Shown: positions 6,887-13,170 of the stretch, piece after piece
How positions within the stretch are numbered: position 1 is the first letter of the stretch
Layout of the letters: each line of letters starts with the position of its first letter
Source: JAZDKP01 sp043802925
GTDB lineage: Bacteria > Fibrobacterota > OXYB2-FULL-49-7 > JAEUSG01
Length of the DNA: 15,764 bases
NCBI GenBank assembly: GCA_043802925.1
Contig: JAZDKP010000010.1
Location: 1 to 15,764 of the forward strand
Direction: 5' to 3'
Translations under genes and position numbers: made by a program
Notes under the pieces: model-generated
The model's database searches: none
Seen by the model: only the letters and a program-made list of their open reading frames with translations
What the model was told of the DNA's origin: nothing

Positions 6887-9460
6887 TTATTTCAGAAGCA
6901 GAACCCGTCTGATTTCAGTCAAGGCCGGTGTCGAGCAATGTATCAGATAAATACCCGAGGGGAGTGGATGGCCATTCATGTCCCGTCCGTTCCACACACG
7001 CGTCTGCAGACCTGCCGGACACGTTTCTTTCAGCAGCGTCGCAATACGTTTGCCGCTTATGTCAAACACATGGATGGTGACAGCAGAGGGTCCCCCCAAC
7101 ACAAACCGCATCGTTACAGCCGGATTAAATGGGTTCGGATAAACCGTAAACGATTCCATGGGAAAAGAGCGTGTGGCAGAAAGGCCCACTGTTGTACTGT
7201 CATAATAATAGATGAGAGGGTTCCACTGGGTCGCATCGTTCCCATTATTGGCGCTGTTTTTATTCACGATAAAATGAAGGGTGTCGGCAGCCGTAACATT
7301 CAGGGCAAAATCATGACTCCGGCCGGTCTGATCATTAAATGCAATGGAAAACGGCCCCCATACCAAGTCGGTATTGTGACGAATGGACGCCACAATGCCG
7401 TCACCGGATGAAATGTCCGACTTTTTCACGGTCCCGCGAACAATGACTGTTCCGGATTGAGGCGCAATCCAATCCAAGACCGCATCCCCGTTCTCACCCG
7501 GATGAAACCAGCCCTTGCCGAGCAACAGATAGGTTTCATCGCCTTTCCAACGATTATTGGCCGAATCCCAAGTCATCGCATAAGAGGAAGCACCTTTCCA
7601 ATAACGGTAATACCACTGCTCTTGTCCTTGTGTCGTACTGAAATCAACGGAATATTGGTAATAATGGGGCGTGGCGAATAGGGTCCGCCGGCCTGTTGCG
7701 CTGCTATCCGTTGCCAGGAGCGTGAAGTACCCCAAACCGGCGCTGCTGTCCACGCTTATCACGCCGCTGTTGCTGTCAACGGATATGCCAGTCATAGGCG
7801 ATTCCAGGTTCCACAAGACATTGCGGCCATACATGGTTTGGCCGTACTGGTCCTTCACAGTTGCCGTGCAGGCCGCGGTAAAACTGCCGGAAGCAGGGAT
7901 TTTGACAACCTCTTTTCCGGCTATCTGAATGGTCGTCGGTATCTGCTCATAAGACAAAGGATAATAATACCCGTCCGCGCCGCGGTTAGGGCTTTCCGTA
8001 GCGGAAACCGCGTTCCCCCAGAAATCCCGGCCGCCGTTATTCGCGATAAGCAATCCGGTCCCAACACAAGGCGAACCGGTCTGTATTCTATAACCACCAA
8101 CCGTATCCTGATCCGGGTTAACGAACTTGGGATCCGCCGTAATCGCATTGGCATCGGAAATGGGAGCCGTGATGCCGCCATTGTAGAGATTGTGGCTGAA
8201 GATTTGGTCCGGAGTGCCGCTCATGCTGCTGAACCAGAAAATATTGTTATAAAATTTATTGTTATAGACTTTAGGAAGGACCCAAGCGGTATTATCAATA
8301 CTCATGTTTTTACTTGGATTATAAAAAGTGTTGTTGTAGAATTCCGCATTGCCTCTGAGCAGGTTAACCCTTGGTTCGTTGACGGAAACATTATAGCGTA
8401 AAAGCGTTTTTCCATCGTCCGGCTTGCAGCAATCAAGAAAAAAACCGCCTTCGTTATCATGGGAGTAATTGTATTGGAAAATGGTCGTGCCTTGGAGGTA
8501 CTCGTCATTGTCAAACCCCTGCCCATCCTCAAGGAATTTATGCGTGTAGGAAACCGTATTGAATTGCCACAAGCCATCCCGATGCCGTGTGGGCCACATA
8601 CCGGCGGTATAGTCCGTACCCGTTACCCCGAGGATGGAAACATATTCAACCGTATTGTATTCCACCAATTCATTATCCGTGCCGAGAATGAGGATACCAT
8701 CCCCTGCCGTACGGCTGACCGTATTGCCGCGAACAATGACATTGGAACTCAAGTTGTCCCAATTCATCCCTCCACCTGTCCATTCATTCTCACCCCAAAA
8801 GGAGATACCGACTGCAACAATTTCGCGGCACTCATTCCCTTCTATTAAGATGTCATCCGCATGGCCAGGCTCGGAGATGTTGAAATAGATGCCGGCAACA
8901 CCATAAAAACCAGGATAGGTCGCCCCGGTCGAAGGCGTACGTATCGCGCTTGCATAAACATCAAGGATGGTGTTGTTGATGACATGAATCCGATGTTTGA
9001 CAAGACTATCGTTGGATTTTACGCATATTCCCCATCGAGCGGCATACGCCGTTGCCGGGTTTGTTGCCTCTAAATCGCGGATGGTCCAATATTCCTGGTT
9101 GTACAGCTTGATGGCTGCCGTATTTGATACGCCTTGCGCATTAATGACGGGTTTGGCGGCCGTATCGGGGCCGTAAGAACAGAGTACAATCTGCGCGGTG
9201 CTGTCGCCGGAACCCTTGGGCCATAATTCGCCGAAGCAGGTGGTCCCTTTTTTAAGATAAAGGGTGTCACCCGGAAGAAAAGGGGCGTGATGGTTGACCG
9301 TATCAATATTGTTCCATGGAGCATTCAGACTGCCGTTCCCATCCGTACTCGCCGAACAATCGACATAGTAACCCGTCCCGGCAAATACCGGGTCCGGCAT
9401 GAAAAACCCTATCATTAACGCCAGGCCGGTCATCCACTTGATGGAAATCGTCCCTCTCAT
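6887..9460 (-). CDS. Secreted right-handed parallel beta-helix protein (polysaccharide lyase-like) with CBM-like and sorting domains
   Basis: 857 residues from the ATG at 9458-9460, chosen because a purine-rich AAAAGGGGGC lies just upstream and the protein then begins with a clean signal peptide (residues 1-27, ending PVFA). The frame is open further upstream, but that stretch does not look coding. Residues about 28-500 form a parallel beta-helix: the start YYVDCSAS..GNGSLNAPW...PGDTLYLKKG is typical, followed by rungs such as ILIEGNECREI, VIVRGNTVSRT, TIFQYNYSHDN and EFYNNTFYNP. Next come an Ig-like (BIG2-type) domain (about 515-600), a module at about 603-755 (FSTTQGQEQWYYRYW ... FIVNKN ... 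WNP) seen in many secreted glycan enzymes, and a FlgD-like sorting module (774-857). This fold includes pectate, alginate and other lyases; the substrate is not evident. It is the last gene of the run starting with the GH-A-like glycosidase. Confidence 0.75.
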   Translation of the reverse strand: MRGTISIKWMTGLALMIGFFMPDPVFAGTGYYVDCSASTDGNGSLNAPWNNIDTVNHHAPFLPGDTLYLKKGTTCFGELWPKGSGDSTAQIVLCSYGPDTAAKPVINAQGVSNTAAIKLYNQEYWTIRDLEATNPATAYAARWGICVKSNDSLVKHRIHVINNTILDVYASAIRTPSTGATYPGFYGVAGIYFNISEPGHADDILIEGNECREIVAVGISFWGENEWTGGGMNWDNLSSNVIVRGNTVSRTAGDGILILGTDNELVEYNTVEYVSILGVTGTDYTAGMWPTRHRDGLWQFNTVSYTHKFLEDGQGFDNDEYLQGTTIFQYNYSHDNEGGFFLDCCKPDDGKTLLRYNVSVNEPRVNLLRGNAEFYNNTFYNPSKNMSIDNTAWVLPKVYNNKFYNNIFWFSSMSGTPDQIFSHNLYNGGITAPISDANAITADPKFVNPDQDTVGGYRIQTGSPCVGTGLLIANNGGRDFWGNAVSATESPNRGADGYYYPLSYEQIPTTIQIAGKEVVKIPASGSFTAACTATVKDQYGQTMYGRNVLWNLESPMTGISVDSNSGVISVDSSAGLGYFTLLATDSSATGRRTLFATPHYYQYSVDFSTTQGQEQWYYRYWKGASSYAMTWDSANNRWKGDETYLLLGKGWFHPGENGDAVLDWIAPQSGTVIVRGTVKKSDISSGDGIVASIRHNTDLVWGPFSIAFNDQTGRSHDFALNVTAADTLHFIVNKNSANNGNDATQWNPLIYYYDSTTVGLSATRSFPMESFTVYPNPFNPAVTMRFVLGGPSAVTIHVFDISGKRIATLLKETCPAGLQTRVWNGRDMNGHPLPSGIYLIHCSTPALTEIRRVLLLK

Positions 9461-9535
9461 CTTTCGCCCCCTTTTGGACTTGTTTGTCTCATAACATTTG
9501 GAATGAAAACTACATTGCAATAACAAGTTTCCGGG

Positions 9536-9826
9536 TCAGAATACGGTCGCCGATGTCAACAACACAGATTGCAAAAGGTCCGCGGCAAACACGGCCCCGG
9601 TTGTTGCCAGCTGGCCGGCGTAAGAATTATCGAGTACAATCCGGCTCGCGGCGCTGAAAACGAAACCGCCTGTTCCATCGGTCCACTCCTGCAAGGCAGG
9701 AATGGTGTTTGGACGAGCAGCATTGACCCGAACCGTGGCCGCAAAAAAAGCGCAGAGAAACAGCAATCCAACCAGACGATGCACACGCGTTTGTTGTGTG
9801 AACCCTAAGGATTTACTTCTTGTCAT
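9536..9826 (-). pseudogene. Truncated GH20-like beta-N-acetylhexosaminidase remnant (signal peptide + start of domain 2)
   Basis: 96 residues from the ATG at 9824-9826, with AGGAGG (9831-9836) 4 nt upstream. Residues 1-36 are a long signal peptide (hydrophobic LVGLLFLCAFFAATV, ending VNA). Residues 37-90 (NTIPALQEWTDGTGGFVFS, then SRIVLDNSYAGQLATTGAVF and AADL) strongly resemble the opening of the non-catalytic N-terminal domain of GH20 enzymes. These normally continue for hundreds of residues to a TIM barrel. Here the frame ends in TGA at 9536-9538, and only 75 bp remain before the next gene, so the catalytic part is absent. The intact translation start suggests a recent internal deletion. 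A functional small secreted peptide is possible but less likely. Confidence 0.6.
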
Positions 9827-9830
9827 TGCT

Positions 9831-9836
9831 CCTCCT
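9831..9836 (-). promoter_or_regulatory. Intact Shine-Dalgarno of the truncated GH20-like gene
   Basis: AGGAGG lies 4 nt before the ATG at 9824-9826. It selects this start over an in-frame ATG eight codons upstream. Confidence 0.65.
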
Positions 9837-9891
9837 AAATAATATGTCATTTTCGGTTCGTGCTATTGCCTTCCAATAAGTTCGTTGACAC

Positions 9892-12096
9892 TTATCTTAG
9901 CAAGATCGCCCTTCTCACAGTCTCCTGGTTTCCCATCTTCAGCTTAATCAGATAAATCCCGCTGCCCATCAGCCGCTCCTGCTGATCACAGCCGTTCCAT
10001 TCCACTGAATAAGTCCCGGCTTTTTTCTCCTGGGAAACAAGCAAACGAACCAACCGCCCGCTGATATCATAAACAGACAGCTCAACTGTTTGCGGCAGGA
10101 ACAGGCCATAGCTAATCCGGGTGGAAGGGTTGAATGGATTGGGAATACAGGCCACCGTCGTTTCCGTCCTTTGATTTCCACCGACCACCGACTTCTTTTC
10201 ATCGGGGGTGCTCCCTGACGTGTCCTTGGTGGTATAGATGACAACGCTTCGGGGCGGCAATGAATCGGAGAGGGTATCTGCGATAATGGAGAAAACCGAG
10301 TCCGCTTCCGGTATGATCGCGGCTTCTGTGGGAGTGATGTGCGCCGGGTTGTATGAATAACGCTTCAGGAAGTTGTTCAACGGTGGATCCAGGATTAATT
10401 CAAAACGCATGCCCGCAGTGTTGGAGTTTACCAAAAGCAGGCTGATGTCTCCGGACGGGGTTTTAACGGCCGCACAACGGATACCCGATCGCCCCTCAGT
10501 CATACAGACCGAAGCGGAACAGCGCGCCGGGAGGTAGCGGCTGAGCAAGCTGAAGGCGTAGTAACCGGGATAAGGAAAGGTCGGATTGGCAATGACGTCA
10601 TGGGGCCACTTGCAGGTTCCCCAACGGTGTACGCCGTCATGAAAAGCATCACTGCCGTTCCAATGTTCTCCTGGCGCCACATAAAGCTGATCGAACAGCA
10701 GCCAGATTACGGTCGATTGATTTCCGGCATTGAGGGAAGCGGCAACGGCCTCGGCAATATAGGTACCGTAGTCGGCCGTAGCGCGATAAGCCTCATCCTG
10801 CTTTCCATATTCATCGAGCCAAAACGGTTTGCCCGTTGATCTGATTGTTGCTTGCATCGCGGCGCATAGGGTGTACCAGTCATTGTATCCCGTCTTATTG
10901 TAGTTATGACCGCTGTATATGTCGATGACGTCGTTCAAATCCGCCACGGCACGACCCAGATCTTCGCCGTCCCCGGTATTATTTGGTCCCACCAGTTTCA
11001 ACAGGGAGCGTAGGCCGTCCGCCGTAAGACGGTTGTGGATAGCCCGAATCAAAGGACGATAGTAATCCCATCGTACGGGATAATCGGGAAGGCCCCCGGC
11101 ATAAGAGGAGGTCGGTTCCGTGAAAAGAATGCCATATTTGACATTGGTGAATCCTCGGTTGACCACGATTTCCCGGACCGAAGCACTCACCCATTCGGCA
11201 AAACGGAGGGTATCTGCCGCCAGATTTAGGGTACTACCCAGATAAGCATCGGTCAGCCACCAGCCCAGCTGCAGAGCCACATCCACATCGCGCGCTTTCA
11301 TGGCTGCCAGCCATTGATAAAAGGCGTTCATTTTAACGCTGTTCCAGTCAAAAGCGTTGCTGATGGCGGTTCCGCAGGCCCAATCGGGGCGGTACCAGGT
11401 CCGGGCGATATTAAGCCCCATGGCAGACACTCGGTTGAATTCCCGCGACCGGTCCGCGCTGTCCATGCCTCTTGCCGTTTGTTCAGGCATATAGGCGAAG
11501 CCGTGGTAGGTTCCGTTGACGCCGAGAAAGTCCCGGCAAATAATGGAATCGGTCAGGACGCGAAGAAAGGAGCTGGCGGGAGCGAATACGCGGACACAGG
11601 AGGCGTCGTCGAACCAAGCGGTTCCCGTGGCATGCAGGACAAAGCCGATTTGAAGCTTGGATGCACCTGCCGGTACGAGCGCGGAATCGATACGGAGCTC
11701 CTCCCAACCCTCCGCACCCGCAGTCACCGTCTTTGTTCTGTCGATGATTCCCACTCGATTTCCGCTGTAATCTTGAAACTCCACGTAAAAGTAGGCACCG
11801 GGCGCGGTAGTGACACCCTGTGAACGCACCCAGACGGACGCGCTGTAACGCTCCCCTTCGGTGATGGCGGAGGACGCCGTGCAGTAAATCTGCTGGTAGT
11901 TGAGCGTGGTGCCGGACGCGATGTAAATCCGGGCCGCTTTTTGCCCGCTATGGGGCTGGGCCGTGTCCGCGGAAAATTCCGCAGGCCCGCGCGTCTGCCA
12001 GCCGGTCAGACCGGACTCAAACCCATTGTTGGTCAGCAGTTCGGTCTGGCCGAAAACCAGGGCCGCGGAAAGGAAAACGAGCAGTCTTGCAACCAT
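9892..12096 (-). CDS. Secreted clan GH-A-like glycoside hydrolase with N-terminal CBM4/9-like module and sorting domain
   Basis: 734 residues from the ATG at 12094-12096, with GAGGAA (12102-12107) upstream. An in-frame ATG ten codons earlier has a poorer site and would spoil the signal peptide (MVARLLVFLSAALVFGQ). Residues about 18-170 are a CBM4/9-like jelly roll (LLTNNGFESGLTGWQ ... AWFDDASCVRV). Residues about 180-560 are a TIM-barrel glycosidase: FLGVNGTYHGFAYMP, GLNIARTWYRPDW, then GILFTEP with the probable acid/base E327, and PFWLDEYGK with the probable nucleophile E429. The two Glu are 102 residues apart, as expected for strands 4 and 7 of clan GH-A. A beta-sandwich follows (about 565-640), then a sorting module (651-734). 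I cannot assign a GH family. T326 stands where Asn usually precedes the acid/base. Probably acts on hemicellulose or pectin side chains (inference). Confidence 0.75.
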   Translation of the reverse strand: MVARLLVFLSAALVFGQTELLTNNGFESGLTGWQTRGPAEFSADTAQPHSGQKAARIYIASGTTLNYQQIYCTASSAITEGERYSASVWVRSQGVTTAPGAYFYVEFQDYSGNRVGIIDRTKTVTAGAEGWEELRIDSALVPAGASKLQIGFVLHATGTAWFDDASCVRVFAPASSFLRVLTDSIICRDFLGVNGTYHGFAYMPEQTARGMDSADRSREFNRVSAMGLNIARTWYRPDWACGTAISNAFDWNSVKMNAFYQWLAAMKARDVDVALQLGWWLTDAYLGSTLNLAADTLRFAEWVSASVREIVVNRGFTNVKYGILFTEPTSSYAGGLPDYPVRWDYYRPLIRAIHNRLTADGLRSLLKLVGPNNTGDGEDLGRAVADLNDVIDIYSGHNYNKTGYNDWYTLCAAMQATIRSTGKPFWLDEYGKQDEAYRATADYGTYIAEAVAASLNAGNQSTVIWLLFDQLYVAPGEHWNGSDAFHDGVHRWGTCKWPHDVIANPTFPYPGYYAFSLLSRYLPARCSASVCMTEGRSGIRCAAVKTPSGDISLLLVNSNTAGMRFELILDPPLNNFLKRYSYNPAHITPTEAAIIPEADSVFSIIADTLSDSLPPRSVVIYTTKDTSGSTPDEKKSVVGGNQRTETTVACIPNPFNPSTRISYGLFLPQTVELSVYDISGRLVRLLVSQEKKAGTYSVEWNGCDQQERLMGSGIYLIKLKMGNQETVRRAILLR
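9958..10010. repeat. 53-bp perfect direct repeat, copy 1 (sorting-domain coding)
   Basis: Identical over all 53 bases to 13237-13289. It lies within the C-terminal module of the GH-A-like gene and encodes SVEWNGCDQQERLMGSG. Confidence 0.95.
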
Positions 12097-12143
12097 GGCG
12101 GTTCCTCTGTTAAGATTTTCAAACATGTTTTCTCGATATTTAA

Positions 12144-12170
12144 TTGAGGGGGTCGTTCTATGTTTATAAT
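12144..12170 (+). promoter_or_regulatory. Candidate promoter of the AraC-family regulator
   Basis: A perfect TATAAT (12165-12170) has TTGAGG (12144-12149) upstream with a short 15-bp spacer. It overlaps the divergent -10 box by three bases, so the two promoters probably compete. The short spacer lowers confidence. Confidence 0.4.
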
Positions 12171-12196
12171 ATATTTCCTAAGGGCGGAATTAACAA
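12168..12196 (-). promoter_or_regulatory. Promoter of the GH-A-like glycosidase run
   Basis: On the minus strand, -35 TTGTTA (12191-12196) and -10 TATATT (12168-12173) are spaced 17 bp apart. The direct-repeat site lies 8 bp upstream of the -35 box. Transcription would start near 12161. Confidence 0.6.
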
Positions 12197-12204
12197 AGGC
12201 TCCG

Positions 12205-12237
12205 ATGTGCACTATCTAACATAAATGTGCACTATCT
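12205..12237. promoter_or_regulatory. Direct-repeat operator for the AraC-family regulator (ATGTGCACTATCT x2)
   Basis: ATGTGCACTATCT occurs at 12205-12217 and again at 12225-12237, a period of 20 bp, so both copies face the same side of the helix. On the minus strand the pair lies just upstream of the glycosidase -35 box, as in activator sites of AraC-type proteins, and downstream of the regulator's own start. Positive control of the glycosidase and negative autoregulation are inferred. I found no further copy in the window. Confidence 0.7.
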
Positions 12238-12274
12238 TGCAAAGCAAACCGAAGAGCAATCAAGACAGGGAATC

Positions 12275-13168
12275 ATGGCAAAAAAAGCAGGTTGGGACCT
12301 TAATCTTTTGTCTTTTCCGCCCAGGATAATACATGCCAACTATTTTTCGTTTGTACCCGGCCAGGTTGTGGGCCCCCATTGGGATAATAGCAATCTGTTC
12401 ATTCTTGTGAGTGAAGGCAAAGGCATTGTTCGGGCCGCGCGTCGGGATATTCAGATAAGGGAAGGAATGGTCTGCTGCATACCCTGGACCCTGCCGGTCT
12501 TATACAAAGCGGATAAAAACGAGCCCATGAAAATAGCGACGCTCCATCTGGAGTATCGCCCATGGCGGAAGCATATTCGCCATAAAACATTTCATACTCG
12601 TATCTGCAGGAATTCATCGTGCAGCACAATGGAAACGCCCCCTTTCCCACAGCCTTTTCCCGATATCCACGTTGTTTCAGCCTTGACCCATTCCGCTCTT
12701 TTCAGCCTTGCCTCACGAATCATTTGGGTTTACGATAAAAAAGAAATACCGAATCGGGAAGCGTTGCTTCGAGCGTTGGCGGTATTGTTTGTCCATGAGT
12801 ACGGGTCCGTTAAGAACGAAACGATGGATGAATCCAATGTCAAGGTCAAGGGGACGGCCGCTTTTCATGAGTTAATCTATCAACTTGAATTTCATTACGC
12901 CGATCCTCTGACCACACGGTGGTTGGCCGAACGTGCGCACATGAGCTATTCCACCCTGTCGGTGCTGTTTAAGAAGAAAACAGGAGTGTCCCCCATGGAA
13001 TATGTCATTCAAATGCGTATCAATCGTGCCCAGCAACTTTTGCGAACCAGCGCGCTTTCAATAAAGGAAATCGTGAAAAAAGTAGGCATCAGCAATCAGC
13101 GTTATTTTTCCAGGCTTTTTCGAAATCGATGCGGCTTGTCGCCTTCCGATTATCGTAAAAAGGAATAA
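12275..13168 (+). CDS. AraC-family transcriptional regulator with cupin sensor domain
   Basis: 297 residues from the ATG at 12275, preceded by AGGG. An in-frame GTG at 12227 would add 16 residues but has no ribosome site and lies inside the operator repeat, so it is disfavoured. Residues about 20-110 form a cupin-like ligand-binding domain (PGQVVGPHWDNSNLFILVSEGKGIV ... GMVCCIPWTLP). The last 100 residues are a double helix-turn-helix AraC domain: LAERAHMSYSTLSVLFKKKTG, then SPMEYVIQMRINRAQQLL, then IKEIVKKVGISNQRYFSRLF and the conserved end GLSPSDYRK. It is divergent from the GH-A-like gene and convergent, with a 2-bp gap, with the GH9 gene, so local control of glycan enzymes by an oligosaccharide is likely. 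The inducer is unknown. Confidence 0.92.
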   Translation: MAKKAGWDLNLLSFPPRIIHANYFSFVPGQVVGPHWDNSNLFILVSEGKGIVRAARRDIQIREGMVCCIPWTLPVLYKADKNEPMKIATLHLEYRPWRKHIRHKTFHTRICRNSSCSTMETPPFPQPFPDIHVVSALTHSALFSLASRIIWVYDKKEIPNREALLRALAVLFVHEYGSVKNETMDESNVKVKGTAAFHELIYQLEFHYADPLTTRWLAERAHMSYSTLSVLFKKKTGVSPMEYVIQMRINRAQQLLRTSALSIKEIVKKVGISNQRYFSRLFRNRCGLSPSDYRKKE

Positions 13169-13170
13169 CG

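Noticed and set aside
6746..7411. 221-codon plus-strand frame over the 3' part of the beta-helix gene
   Set aside because: It covers the clearly coding CBM-like and sorting modules on the other strand and has no ribosome site or protein features.
7838..8401. 187-codon plus-strand frame inside the beta-helix gene
   Set aside because: Shadow of the beta-helix coding strand; no similarity to any family that I recognise.
9461..9826. GH20 remnant and beta-helix gene read as one protein by read-through of the TGA at 9536
   Set aside because: Both are in the same frame, separated only by this stop, but each has its own ribosome site and signal peptide, and the stretch between looks non-coding. The shared frame is probably chance.
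12227..12274. GTG start for the AraC-family gene at 12227
   Set aside because: No ribosome site, and it falls within the second operator repeat; the ATG at 12275 has AGGG upstream.
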